Below are positions 27,101 through 42,100 of a DNA stretch of 64,000 bases, in pieces; positions within the stretch are counted from its first letter, which is position 1; every line of letters starts with the position of its first letter. The translations under genes and the position numbers were made by a program. The DNA is from Lineus longissimus (Eukaryota > Nemertea > Pilidiophora > Heteronemertea > Lineidae): assembly GCF_910592395.1 (NCBI RefSeq), contig NC_088313.1:15456437-15520436 (forward strand). The letters are read 5' to 3'. The notes below the pieces were generated by a model. That model made no database searches, was not told where the DNA came from, and saw only the letters and a list, made by a program, of their open reading frames with translations.

Positions 27101-30100
27101 TCGATAACACGAAAGGTCCATTACTGACTATAGAAAAGACTACGTGATACCTCCTTAGGCTTGAGGCCCATCTAGGGATTTCATGACCGTCTGAATGAAG
27201 CAGGAACGTGTAAGCGAAGGGGATGATTGTCCTGCACCTGCGGTGGGTGAACCCGACTTTACCTGATGCCTTCACAGCACATGGAAACCATCAGAAGTGA
27301 CGAAATCGATGATTGCTAGACCAACGAATATCCGATCATGTTTGTGTTTGAAAAAGAAGGAAGATCATTCATGTCATTTACCTTACCAACAAAGTTAGCA
27401 GCCACACATTCTCTGACATTTCGACCAGGTCATCGTCAATGGGCCAACACGTTTCTGAGTCTCAAAACAATCTGATCATCCGTTCGTCAGTCATGTAGCT
27501 CAAATAACGTCTTGGTCGTTAGGGTTTATATGCAAATGAAAGATGGTTCGGTACGATGATTCCTGTAACTGTCCATCAACTGTAGAAAGGACATTACACA
27601 TACATTTGCATTTTTAAATTACATTACATGTACTTGAAATTAAGACAGTATCTTGCCTAGTGCATTGTGAGTCGATGTTACTCTCCGGCAGAGTTCAACC
27701 TTGTACTTAACTGACCGCATGCACTGCAATCCGGCATGCCATCATCACCCAATGCACACTGCAGTCGTGACAGTGATAACACTAAGTTTCATTATGGATT
27801 TGCAGCGCAATAAAAGAGATGAGAAATCCACATCGACATTCGGTGTCACATTGTGTCAAACTGACGGGACACTACTGGGTCCCCCCCATCTGTGTATCAC
27901 ACCGCATGAAGACTGAACCTCGCCAACCCTCCCATTGTCTTGGGCGAGCGGAGACACACATGGGTAACAAGATACTCCTGTCTTTGTTGGCGACAGCTTG
28001 GATCTCGGCCGAGACAATGCACAATCTAGCATCCCAATTGTGCAAAGCTATTATGAAGCTTTTACATAATTGCTAGGATCATCTTACCGATATAATCACG
28101 AGCTGTATTTTTGTGCGGATGGTACATTTTTGCCAGATTCGACTTGATTTCCACACATATTCTAGTACAGCACATCTTCGCGAAGCGCAGCTCATAGCAT
28201 TTTGACAGTTAAATGTATCACATCTTTTTGTTGATACTTGAGCGAAAATTCTATTCATTCTGTTGGCGTTTGTTGTTAAAGAATAACTCCCACATTCCAA
28301 ATCAGCTCCGGATAATTTTCAATTCAAATGTATTATCATAAATGAAGTGGTGTTTCTACAGACTTGAGGATAAAGTCACCAAATGTTGTGGACCACCTAA
28401 AGCGAGAGTTTCCTTCTCAACAGAAGAAGAGTAAATATAGGTCATCTTGAATGGTCATCATTTGGGTTTTCGAGGACCATCTGTATTCATCTTGGCTTTG
28501 TGCGGGCCCACCTGAACCAACAACCTCGTGTAACCAATGCTTGGTTTCGGACTTCTTTGAGCTGCACCTAGAGTCGTTCTAGGGTCATTTAGATTTCAAT
28601 TTGAAAAGGATGACTCGTCATTACGAGACCTTAAGTCATTTCCAAACAATCTCTGTTGGACTGCACGTGTGCTGATCTCATCGAACGAGCAGTGGCCCAT
28701 GACAAATTCTGTCGAAATTCAGGTGTCATGGTTCTATTGCTGTCTTATTACGCATACCACGACGGCGATCGGAAGCATCCTTTCCTCCAGGTTGCTACTG
28801 TATCTACCAACGCGGTAAACAAACTGTATCATGAACAACTCGAACTCAACCCTGAAGAAGAATTCTTTAGTTTATGATTTAGGAAGTGCTGTGCCACAAG
28901 CAGGTCACAAACTTGGTTTTGGTCTAATTGCATTCTGCGGATACTATACAAAAACCCATCGCCAATGATGAAACGGGGCGTGCATATTTGCTCGGTCATC
29001 CCCACAATGGTATAGTGATGGCTTTTGGAATAACAATCTCGTCCCCAGCAGGGGTTTAATCAGTTAACAACATTCGGTGTCCCTTTCTCTATCGAGTGTT
29101 TAGTGACCGAAGGAGCGAGGTCAAGAACATAATGGAAGTCATGTTACCAGCAATTGAACGACAAGCGGAGATACGCATCACAACTCCTGTATGATAACAT
29201 ATTTTGATGGGCTGCTGTTACAACCTGATGGACAAGTTGGGCGATAGAATGATGAGAGAATGTTATCATCTACAGTTGACAGATTGGGCACAACGGTTTT
29301 CAGTGTAACCTTGTTTAACACCCAACCTGTTCTTAACGAGGTATTCCCTTCGTAGATCGTAAAGTTTAAAAGTTTAAATAAATAAAGATCCCACTCTTCA
29401 TACCGAACTATCGGCGTTGTGCGTCGGTATCCCTCCTCCTGAAGAGATTTTAGGATTGTCTCACACCACCGATAAAGCGGCATGCCTCTCATTGGTGTCA
29501 AGTCTGAAGGCGGTTTGGTAGAGTCCGAAATTGAGATGTGGTTAATTAGGACTGGTGTATGTATCCTTTCGACAAAAGAAAAAAGAAACGTGTGCTAAAC
29601 CAGTGTTGATATCAACCATTTTTGTTTGAACCGACGAAAAGGAGGGCGGAGTTGGGAGGATCCGTGTTTGGTTTATATTGCACAGTTTAGTGGTGAAAAA
29701 GAAAGAAAGAAATAGCTTGGGTGTAATGATTCACACCTTTGGGAATGATATTACAATTGAGATACCAGGTGTTCAAAACAGCGGGTAAAGGGGAGGTCCA
29801 ACTGGTATTATGATACAGGACATGGGCATGGTGGTGAAGTATATAAGCGTATATCAACTCAGCCAGATGGACACAGCCAGTAATGAAATATAAAAGATGT
29901 GGGAGGTTACGGTAATAAACCACAATTTCAAAGCAACGAGGGTTCGATTGTAAACTGGCATTGTCGATTCACACCTGAGCATACAATTATTGACAAATTG
30001 TTATAAGTTTGCGGAATTGGCGGAAAGGGGATGAGTTGTGGTAAGAGGCTGATGCTCAATGTCGTTAATGGATTATAACTCGGGAAATTTATACACAGTG

Positions 30101-33100
30101 TCAATGGGAGGTTCTATTGTAACGGTTCTATAGGTTATTACACCTGCAACATTTCCCAAACACCTGTGATAATAAATAACGATTTGTCAAATAATTTATC
30201 GACTTATTGTGATATGTTTTATAAGCTTTTCGGGCAGACGAGAGCAGAATCTCAGTTCATTGTAGGTTTAAGTCTATACCAAGTAATACGGCTTGTAAAA
30301 CTGCCTTTTGCAAATATTGACTTTGACACTTCCTTTCTAAATTACAAAGACGGGAAAAATTTGTCTACCAATACGTTCCTGGAACGCCATCCATTTACTA
30401 AAATCGAAAATGTTTGTTCAACGTGGTTTTCCATTAACCTGTCTTTGGGTGATTTTTTATCATGACTGTACTTCAATCTGAAGTTATTGGAGGATATCGT
30501 GTGAATCCGGAAGGCAAGTTAAAGTTTTGGGCTGGAAGTCTGGTATCAACTATGGTTGAGGTTATCAATAGACTTCAGAAACCGCGAAACCTTTCAGTTG
30601 AGCTGCCCAGTCAGCGCAAGATCCAAATGTACATTAAGAAAATTTCCGAGTGCACTGCTTCGGCCTCGTGCTCGCTCGCCATCTTTTGATTTCGTATTTC
30701 AGATGTTGGACTTTTCTTAAGTGTCCACTAGCACGCATCTTCTTCTTACATACTTTCCAGTGCCATGATGATTTCGTGCTCATGACATAGGAATTTCCAA
30801 ACGCAACAGAGAGTTCATCTCTCCATTAACGGTCACTTGATTAGCTCAATTTAGAGCTATGATGGCATTATCAGATCACTGCTTTGACGTATGATGTAGT
30901 GGGTTCATGATTCGATTAATTACTATCAAGGATCATCACGGTCAATGTCGGGAAGGATATTCGCAAATGCAAGCTTAAGTCTGCATTGAAGATCCTCCCC
31001 GACAGAATTCTTGACTGACGGTATTCTGAGGAACACTCAGATTAACGATTGAGGGAAGCACGGACCTGCTGCTAGGGACACTCTATTTGGTTTTACACTA
31101 ACGTCACGTACATGTATTTCCTTCCGAGTCAATATGAAGTGAAAATCTTAGCAAGATCGTGGAACAATAAAAAGAAATGTTGCCTGATATGATATCACCT
31201 ATAGTTCGGAAAAAGGGACCCAAGTCAACTGGAGAAGTCTTGGCTGCCGGAAAGTTCCAGCCTGTAAGCAATCTCACAACGCATCCTAAAAGTGCGTTCA
31301 GTGAGTAAGTCGAAGGACAGCCATCAAACTTATCCAGTTGCAGCACTTGGTTCTTGATACGTGACAAATATACTCAGTATGCTTTATCACACTTTCTTCT
31401 TATTCTTCAGCCTTCTCTCTCGCTTTTATCATTCTCCAGAGCTATACCTCCACAAAGGCGGGATTAGCGTTTTATCATACAACTTATTAGTAGAGTACAA
31501 ATAATCTGTCATAAAGTGGAAGATTCCGACAGTACCAAAAAAGTGGTATTTCCCCGAACGCAGGATACTTATTGGGATAGTAACCTTTGAATGGGCACCA
31601 AGCGTGACATGTCACAGAAATCCAGCCGGAATTCATTAATATTATGGGAATGAGAGCAGAATCATGTCCCAGTATCCGGTATAATGTCATCATTAAATGG
31701 AATGGATAACCATACTAATTCATGATAAAGTATACGCCAATAGATATATTATGGTCCGGACTGGGACAGTTCGTGCCAATGGCTTAGTGGGCTTAATTAG
31801 GATGATTAGGAGTGTAGCACATAACTGATGATGTGTTGTGCAGCCATCCCACACAGAACACGATTGACCATCTATCGTGTCGACCATATATGGATAAATT
31901 CTTGGTATATGAGGTATATCATAAGTAATAAAGAGCATACTTTGTAGAGGGTTTGCGAGAAAACTTTTATCACGTAGATGACCAACATCATTGGAAAAGC
32001 TCAACGTAAACACGAAAAAGATCGTACCACCTGACACGTACGGTAGTCGATAGATCACAGTCAAGTGGTGATAGGACTAAGAGTCGGAATTCCATTGGGC
32101 TATCACCTCTTAGTTTTATCACCAGTTAAATTGCTTCAGGAAGCCATTCAATTCCTTCAAACCAAAACCCGTTTTACTCAAAGTTACATATCAAAGCAAC
32201 ACATCAACACACTGTTTACTGCCAATTTTCGCACCTCTCAAATATTTACGACTTACAAAATCCACATAAATCAAAACGCCTGCCACGACTTTAACAGAGA
32301 ACATACTCCTGAGAAGCGCGGTGTTCAACTGCTTGCCTCTTTGCAGAATAAGGTACGAGCTCTCCTTTGAGATTTTAGTCAACTTGAAGCCGACCGCTTC
32401 TTGCGTTTACCAATCAAAGGCATATCACGCTATGACTCCGCGTGAGGGAGCAGGGATAAGTGAAACCACCTTGAGAGAGTCTCAGCGGTGAAGGGATCAC
32501 AGACGACAACCCATTAGGCTTCCGTCTCTCCTTTCAACGATTGTTGCTTCAGGGAGGCAGATGTCATCTACTCCTTAAATGGAAAGCCTCAGTTCTTTTG
32601 ATCGCAATACTAGCTGCTCTAACCTAACTTGGGTAAGCATTGGTCTTCTTCGTCTTCAGCATTCGCTCTGCATTTGGAAGAGTTATTCTAAAGTGAGTAT
32701 CCCTCCTCCAAGCTAGGATGAGCGTACTGGCGTACTATCGTACTGGCATACTATCGTACTGGCATACTATCGTACTGGCATACTATCGTACTGGCATACT
32801 ATCGTACTGGCATACTATCGTACTGGCATACTATCGTACTGACAGTGTAACTAGCTTATAAAAAGACAGAGTACAGAGGTATGTCGTTCAGAGATCTAGA
32901 AGCCCAGGGAACATACATGTTAAATGGTGTTTTCGAAATTCCTTTACCGAAGGAATCCACTCAACGTGTTTAAGCATACGCTGAAGTGTTCTAATTGTTT
33001 CAGATAATTTCATCGGTATTTCTCGGACAAATGATACCTGCCTACTTGAGTAGCTTTATTTTTAAGTTGAACAACACACAAGCAACGTTTTTATTAGACG

Positions 33101-36100
33101 CAACGAAATTACTCAGGATATGGAAGTGCTTACGGCATGATGTACTATCAAGGAAAGAAGCTGTCACAAGTGATTGGTTACTAAAGCATGAATCTTAATC
33201 AAGAGAAAGGAATATTTCTGGCACCAAAGTTAACTGAGGTCGAGAGATAGGCTTGTGTTACTCCGACACAACTGAGACCTCGCTGTTGCAAGCGTTTCCA
33301 AACGAGCCGAATAAAACGTGGACATTTATTTTGTATCAATGAGTTTGATATCTGGCATTATTTTTATTGAACGTGATAAAGGTGAATTAAGGGGTGGATG
33401 GTCATGACCTTCCCGATATGTCGTGATAGTTAAACAAAGTTTTATATGTCTCAGAATCTTTAAAGGCAGTAAGTCTAAAAGTACTCACTTTCCCAGTATA
33501 AGACAACACTCAGCATCAAGAATGAGATGACAGCATCAGGAACTAGCTGTTTATTGTCACCAGCTGATGTTAAAAGTGACAAAAAGACTTCCCTCAAAGG
33601 TTTAGCCGAAACTTGTCGTCGTCGTTTATGGCGACAACAAGGATGTTCCTAGATTTCGACAACATCTAGGATTCGACAGTAAACGTACCAACATCCACGA
33701 TTCAACAGAAAATGTACCCGGATACCATCCAGAAAGCTAACTGTATAAATCGCCCAATAATCTATCAGCAACCAAACAAGGAAGCAAAATCATCTTATCT
33801 ATCCATTAATAATGATAAAGCTCTAATCAATGAAATGGACAAGAGCCTCAATCAAAGCCCCCGTTCAGCCGCCAGAGTGGTGCTTGGGAGAAATTACGGA
33901 GTCTCCTATGAGAGATAAATACCATAAAGAAATTAATTGACTTAAAATGGTCTCTATGGGTTCTGGATCGTACAGAGGGAGCGTGTCTAGACTGGAAATT
34001 TAGGGATAGTAGAGTGGAACTATATAAGATGTTTGAATTGCAACTTTGAAGTTGTAATCAGCCATGATCAATCGATCGTTTAAACTGTGGAAGGAACTTT
34101 GAACATAAAGAGTAAAATATGTCATTGACGAAGCTGCCGCAGGAAGTGCTGTAACCGCACTGTAAGGTAGTCAATCGTACTACAGCGGCGGGGCTTCTAG
34201 AAATGTAATCCAAATTTTGGTCTTGGCTTTTGAGTTTGGCTTGATGGTTTCAAAGATGTTGAAATTACGATCCATACATGTGCCTTTGCCATACCATTCC
34301 AAGTAGACCACAGGGACGCTGGTAATATTCAAACGCACGCTGACTTCTTCAACTTTGAGTACTAGACGTTTAGCACTGCATAAAGATATTTACTTCTTCA
34401 AGATGGCTTGAACAGCTGTCAGAACCGCTGATAGCCACAGCTAAGGTTCTGAACAGGTTGCAATGCCAAACAAATCAGGCTGTAACTTGGCAGCTTTCTG
34501 CATCTCACTTCTAACGAGAAGGGCCAAGGAAGAGGGGTAATCTTCCCGGGTTCTACGTTCCGTCAATACGATAAAAGACCGAACGGCACCCCGGGGAAGC
34601 AAGCCTAGCCAAGTGACTAACCATCTCCTGCATCCGCACCTCTGACCAGAAGGTGTGTCAGTAAAAGATCAAGCCTTTTGAGCCTCTGGCGATACTTTTG
34701 GTGAGATGGTTTATATCTCAATGAGGTCTGCAAGCCGGCACAGCCATGTAGACAGCCCTACTACAGGTGTATGCAAGTGTCGCCAAATGAAGTCAAGCCG
34801 AGTGGTTCTGATTATACCTGAAAGTCGTCAAGCGTTTTGAACAATAGTAACAGTACTGTTGTGGTATGAAAATTATGAGTATCTAACGGCAGGAAAGAAT
34901 TGGGAAAGATCCGACTTCAAACACAATAAGGTAAGGCGATGAACATGCGTGTTCGAGAATGTATTAATGCACTGCATTATGTACATGTACGTTATTCAAC
35001 TGTCTGTTATATTCGTCACACACATGAAATCCAATCTCGCAGACAAGATTCCACAGAAAAGGACACCAGACCCGTCAAGAGATGCCATCCACCACTTCTA
35101 TTTCAATAATATTATGTTCATCTCAAATTACATTAAAGGTAGATAGAAATGACTCGCATCAGCGGCGCTGCACAATGACATGATTAGTCGGTATTGTCAT
35201 ACAATTTCTAGTAAAATGGTCCAGTTGAGTGCCACAACATAATTTTTATAAAATACATCTGGTTTCAGCTAGAATACAGCAAAAAGAAGAGAAAAAGACA
35301 TGATTTTTTTTATGAAAGATAAAATTTCAAACATTTCTTTAACATTTACCTGTGCAGTGTCAAATGTGACAGGTCTATGCTTTAGCACAGCAGTTACACA
35401 TCGCAGGAGACAATTCTTATTAAGTTATAACGTTGATGTGATGTGAAATCTGGCTTTCACAATTTGACAACTGTATGGTAAATTTCTATTGCATTACTGC
35501 AGAAGAATGAAAGGTATTGGTATTTGAAATGATTGCTCGATTGCTAAAGGCAAAATGTCATTATTTAGTGTGGGAATCGGTCTATTAAGAAGGAAACTTA
35601 GAGATATCATACTCTGCTACACGTTTTGGTCATCTGATAGATTGGCAGATTGGTGGAAAAACAACAATCGTTCCATTAATGTGTGGAAATTGGCTGGGCC
35701 ATAGCTAGAGATGTATGACCAACACCCTACACTGCCCTACAACCAATTGAGGAATAAGTTCCTTCTTCCAAATACATGCTTTTCTAGGAATATCAGTTCT
35801 TCTTTGACTTGACACACAGTCATATTCACTTGAAGGCACCAATTTATAAAAATGAATTATGCCTAAAGACCAAACTGGTTGATGCTCCACTTCATTCTTT
35901 TCATCTTTGGTTTCTCTTGATAGCCTTGCTGCAGCATCGACCGGGGGCAAGATTGATGAGCGCTGATGAGCATGTCTATGTAGAGAGCACCATCCGTTAT
36001 CTGGTTGGTTTCGTCGTAATGATGCATTCACTGTCTCTCAATCTTCCCTAACAGATCGTAATATATACTGAAGAGAATGATACACGTGTTACTGGGTTAA

Positions 36101-39100
36101 CCCTTGACAGACAATTACATGGTTGTTGGACAACATAATATACCAGGGGTACGTTGGCAAGTCTGGATGGTTTCTTCCTAATGATGGCTTTAACGTTTCT
36201 CAAACGTAGCCAGGGGAAACATAAAATCGTTAGATGTACTGAATAGAATGATAGTTGATACACTTGTTACTTCAATTACAGGGTTGGACAACAGACCCGG
36301 CTATTGGCAAGTTTTTTCTTTTTCAGGATGCATTATTTCTCTATTATTGTGCTCAGGGGAAACATAAAATCGTGACTATGTATTGAACAGAATGATTAGA
36401 CTTGTTACTGTGTTAACCCTCAGGTTTTGTTGGAAAGCAATTCTCAACCAAGTCTGGCGTGTCTGGGCAGCGGACAAGCAGTTGAAGCAGCTAGATATTG
36501 CCAACTTCTGCGTAGGAACATCTTCCTTTCGTGTGCATTGCCAAGAGGACGAAGCCCAGGGGATTTTTTTCTCTTCCGCAATCTGACTTAGCTCTTTAAT
36601 ATCATGCATATGCACACCGAGTACATGTTATTTTCCCCACCTGAGAGTAATAAACTCCAAAGAATCTTCTCCCGGGTCATACAGAGGGTTTAGGACAGAC
36701 ATTAAAGATGGCTTGACAGTTAAATATAATGATTAAAGGGCGTTGGCAATGACAATGGGGCGGTAGTACATCACCATAAAGCTACTTAATGATTCTTAAT
36801 GTTCTTGCGATGGACGAAGAAATAGATATCCACCGAAAGAAATCGGGCCGAAAATCACTGAAGCATGGGTGCAATCAATTGGTGTGAACTAAGTCTTTGA
36901 AAAGAGAAAACATGGCACCTTTGTTGGCGAATTTCACACCTGTCTGATCCCAGAGAGCACCATGAATATCATCTCAAATGTTTACACAGGGTTTGAAATC
37001 TCCCGACGCGGCCATTTTGTGACCGATTGTTCCGGATCAAGGTCACTGCGCATGCTTCCGCATGGATGACTACAATTAGGCACAGGGCGTTGATATCTCA
37101 AGAGTTGTGATCATTCGCCCAGCCCATATTGACAATTCTCATGTCAGGCTGGAGAAAGAATATGAATTTATTATTTCAAGATATGGAGATTTTATAAAGG
37201 CACTTAGCTACTGACTATACTGTGAATTGATTATTTCTGTATGACCAAGTATAGATTAGAGATCTATACTTGGTATGACAGTTTTAAAAATGGAGGCTGA
37301 AAGTAAAAGCTTCAGACTGAAAACGCATTACAAAATGGCGTCGCCGGTTGTATCATGAAATATGAACGCAGTTTGAGGAACAGATCACGAATTTGACAAT
37401 AATAAAATACAACAAGTTTACAGCACCCGCGCCCAATATCGCCGAAGGTGGATTCGCGAGCAGTTGTAAGTGGCGGTTTTGCGCTCGGCGAACCTGCCTT
37501 CAAAGCAAAACATTTTCACCGTCGGCACGCGGTCATAACCTTTTAAAATATGACATCGTGCTGAAAACAGAAGCTTCTCAGTTTTTCGATCTGGTATCAC
37601 GTGACGCAATTCCTTGTCACGCGACCGCTAGAGGGTGAACAGAAAGTCATCAGGACTTTCATCAGACATCAAAGACAAAGAAGGGCGTTTGTTGACATTG
37701 ACTGTTGGAGAGGATTCTGATGAAATGATTGAGATAGGCATCTCTTCTTTCTCTCTCTGAACAGATGTCTGCGAAATCTCATAATTTCCATTGTTTGTGA
37801 CCGGCCTTCTCAGCGCCTTTGTTCTGTGTAATTAAGTCAGTTATTAAGCAGGTTCGCGATGTGTTTTTCGTGTCCTTTCACTTCAGCTTTTAATCCTTAA
37901 ATTTGCCTTGACGGCTTGAGATTCCTGGGTCGGTCGACTGGGGATTATAGACGAGTCATACTCTCACGAAGTGAGATACTGCCTCCAGTTTAGAAGCTTC
38001 TTGGAGACAACCGATTTGTCAATGGGAACATTGCAGATTTATAGCCCAGTCGCTGCCATTGCTGTATCAATGTTGAAAGATGCGTTACAACATCCAAGGG
38101 GATTTCTTAGAAATAATCGATCTAATCTCCGATCATTAACTCAAAGGCACAGGAAAAACCGGCAGCACCAGAATTGGTAGATATTTGTGATGGCAATAAC
38201 AAAGCAAAAAATCGTGGAGACGATGTCTGACTGGTGATGTTTTAAGCAAAGAGTGGGACAGGGGAGATATCCCTTCAGAGAACCCCAAGAGAAAAGTTTT
38301 GAGTTCTCTGTTCCATTTCAGCAAAGAAGTAAGTGGATGGTTAGTTTCCAAGAAAACGCTGACAATATCCCAAAGACCCAATCATTGAGTTTTCTCATAT
38401 AGTTTTATATATGAGTAAACAAGGATATTCGATATTGGCGAATAGATGCAACAGACAACCCGCCAGCCATACCCTAGAGATAGGAGGTCCCGAGGGGACA
38501 TGGAACTCCGGCGCCAATGAGCTTGTGGTATATGTATACCAGTGAGTAGTTAACGAGCGAAGCAAGTCAAACCAGTGGTGACAACATGACAGGATGATTA
38601 CCCAAGATTGTTGGTAAGCGTAGTTAATATGGTCATCATTGCAAAGTTTCAACGAATTTGGAGGATTCATGGAATTTGCTCATTGTGGCTTTCACGAGAT
38701 ATATAAAAACAGACGTCAACAAGTACTGAACCTGAATGAGCCATCTTGAAGTGGCAGCCATAAAGGCATTACCATCAATGCATTGGCTTCTATCAAAACA
38801 TTGTAGGCCAAGATGTCAGGTGTCTATTTTCCGTCGAAAATCGAAATGGCCATCTTTCCAATCAACGAAGTCATGACATAATCCTGACCCAATATTCATC
38901 CACTCACAACAACAAGAGTGATGGAATTGCTATTTGCAATATGCCCGAGGCAAACTTGTCAGAATACTCTTTCATCCCGTACACAAGCTTATTAACAGTA
39001 TGCACAGTACATTTATTTTCTATTTCTTTACGTTATGATATGAGGTCCATTCCAACTTGCCTTATTGAGAACAACGCGTACATTTCAAGATGTAAAATGT

Positions 39101-42100
39101 GCGTCAATGCACTCCGGATTACGTCAAACTCGATGCGATGCAGTGTAGGTGTAACTCGTGATGAACCACCCGAGAGGAGGTAATTCAATTGGGTTCGAAT
39201 AGCACGTTAGTGTTTGATGGAGTACCAACACGTGGAGGAACAGTCATGCACGTTCACCCTTCAGGTTCTAAGATTCTTTCAACAAATGCACTATATAGAT
39301 GAATGGTAAATATCCATCACTGGTATGCTTTGGACAGCATGAGTGTTGGGGGTTCGTGTAGATGGCAACAAATGCTGTTGATGTTAATTCACAATCTAAA
39401 GTAAAATTTTCAACTGAGAACTTACTTCCTTACTGTCAACCTGAGTAAGGCCATTGGGATCAGGACGTTGTAAGTGATCGCATTGTAAATGGTCGTTCAC
39501 ATCCTCACACATCTTGACTATGTTCAGTCCTCAAACCACCAGTTGGACAAACAACATATGAAGCCTTACCAATGATGGATATTTCGGAATTAGCCAGTAT
39601 GTATCCGTATAACGTTTCTTATTATTGCCACCTTATAGAAACTTGATATACATTTACCACGAACTTCATAACTATGCTAGATTGTCAATAATCCCGGCTG
39701 GTCAATTATACAGATGGTATTGACCCACCCCGATGGTAGACCTTAGAAAGCTTTAGGTCGTCCAATAGTTGGATGAAATGACTTTAAACAGGACCCGAAA
39801 CAGGACACCATTTTCGGACATCATTCTGTCAAAACAACATTCTAAACGATACAGAGAAACAGGAATACCCAGAACAAAGGTATTTGCTGTTTAAAAGAGA
39901 CTGCTGCAAGAAAAAGAAGCTGAGTGATGGCGCGCGTCCGATAACTGTGTTGATCTCTGCCTGTGACTACTCTGCCCCTTCAATTCAAGATCGACAGGCC
40001 TTTTGAATACGAGGGGCGATACTAAATACTGCGAACATCTTCTTTGGTTTACTACATGTACCATGTCTTGTTGTTTATGGAAGTGCCTGAACAGAAAGCC
40101 TAATTCTAAACCTTTAATCTGCCAAAGCCAGACAAATCCCATCTGACAGCTCTCAGAAGTCAGGACGATAAGTCCTGAAACATGCCAAAGGCTTAGAAGG
40201 GAAAATGTCACCAGAAAAAAGCTAGGTACTTGAATACAGGTGTAAAGATCGTTATCTCTTGCCCCTGTTGAGCAGTGAAGCAAGAAGGCCTGTGATTTAT
40301 GAAGTTTCAATGTTCCCGTGCATAAGAGTTTAGTATTTGGCATTGGAAGCAAGTGTCTTACAGTGAGTTCAAAGTACGAGGCCGTCGTTTGCCACGAGCA
40401 CGTAGGCCTAGTGAAAGAGTTCCTGGGTCAACAAACCTTCTACAAAAGATGTAAAAAGTCGACCATTTTCCTGGCAAATGAGTAAGCTGATGCTGTCGAA
40501 TCTTTTAACATCTACTGCACTGCAACAAGACCTAGCTCCTGGCAACATCGTCTCATTTGCTTCTACAAGCAATTCTGATTAACTCAGCTTTTGCAATCAG
40601 CTCGTTCAAACAGGTCCAGTTTGTCTTCAGAAGTGTATACTAAGAGATAATGAATAATTACTGAATACCAAGGACCCACTATCCGGAGTAGTAGGACAAT
40701 AACTTGTGATTATCAACGGTAAACAATTTCACCTTTACAGGACATTTAATCAGAAACTGAACAAGCAAGTATCCTCTGGTAAGTTTACTACCTCGGAGGC
40801 ACAAAGAACAAAATTAGGAGGACATTTCTCCAAAGAATTCGCAGGTTCTTTCAAACATGGTCAATAAGTCTGCCCTTAATTCTTTCAGTTGCTGGCAAGG
40901 CAATACACGTATACAAGCTTCATGTATCTGGCATGCCATGATAACCTCGTATGCACCGAAATGACCAATGTCACTTCGCACCCACTCGAAGATCGTCAGC
41001 TAATAGTATTTCATGTACATCAAATTGACATCTACCACAAACAGTAAAAAATCAATCGCGCCCTCAAGATTATCAAAACTTAGGTCATTATGTGACGCAG
41101 TGATAACCGTACACGATATATAAACAAATTTCAAACCATTATTTTCTCCAGCACGCAATATCCGTACGCAATTTAACTAGCTCAGAGAACATTGTACCAT
41201 GGCTGATATTCTAGTCAGATGTGGACTCCTCTTCACTCTTCTTGGATGCGTTTACTCCTTGAACTGGACCTACGAATTCGTTTACCAAAGAAGACCACGG
41301 ATTGTTTATGAGTATGCATTTGTAAAACCTGACACTACCAAAATAGATTCCAAGGGATACACGTGGTACGATGGGCAAGAAATCTGCATGTCAAATGGAG
41401 GATATTTGCTGTCAATTGACACTGCGGTTGAAAATCGTATGTTCCTGTTGGGAAATATATACCTGGACGACTTGAGGAGTGACCGTAACTATTGGATGGG
41501 ACGCAACAGGCTGGATAATGTTTACGAATGGAAAGCAACGAATGACAAGCCTGAACGTGACCAACTACGGATGTACCCCACAAGTGGGTTCAGAGACTTT
41601 AACAAGAGGTGTATGGCACTCAGCTTCTATATCGGCGACAATGAAACCCGCAACACGAAACTTACGGTTGGCAACTGTGGAAGTGATAGGGTCGAATTTG
41701 GGGGTAAGCACTACCTGAGTGGGTTCATCTGTAAGAGGGAGAAGAGAAACACTACGCCCAAACCAAGGCCTCCAAAGCCTAGCGTCGTGCCTGGTTATTG
41801 TCCTCGAGGATGGATAGACGCCGGGACTAATAAATGTTTCAGAGTCTTTGAACGTGCCACTGGGATAACCCACGAGGAGGCCGAATGTCGCTGCCTCAGC
41901 GTCCGCGGCCACAAACCAAACTTAGCGTGTCCGACGACTCCCTATGAAATCGAGGCAGTATCGACTCTAGCCATTACTGAATCGTTTTATGATACGACGA
42001 TATATTGGTTGGGCTTGTCATGGGATCAATCGGATCCCAATTCGGTTACTCCAGGTGTGGAGCCTCCATGGGTGTGGGCTGACAACAGCCGAGTCGAATT

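Noticed and set aside
32723-32841. Possible CRISPR-like array
   Set aside because: Direct 16-bp tandem repeats without unique spacers, in an animal intron.
39426-39500. Open minus-strand stretch next to a GTAAGT donor ([17 protein letters not shown])
   Set aside because: Considered for the missing D1 LRR3, but it has no leucine-rich pattern. The true exon is at 43268-43339.
39891-40352. 153-codon minus-strand open frame
   Set aside because: The longest frame apart from the lectin-like gene, but its composition (serine/histidine-rich end, no domain or signal) and lack of a family match suggest chance.
40362-40436. Phase-2 to phase-2, 75-bp exon-like stretch with a GTAAGACAC donor on the minus strand
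   Set aside because: The peptide ([20 protein letters not shown]...) is not an LRR, and D1 is already complete without it.
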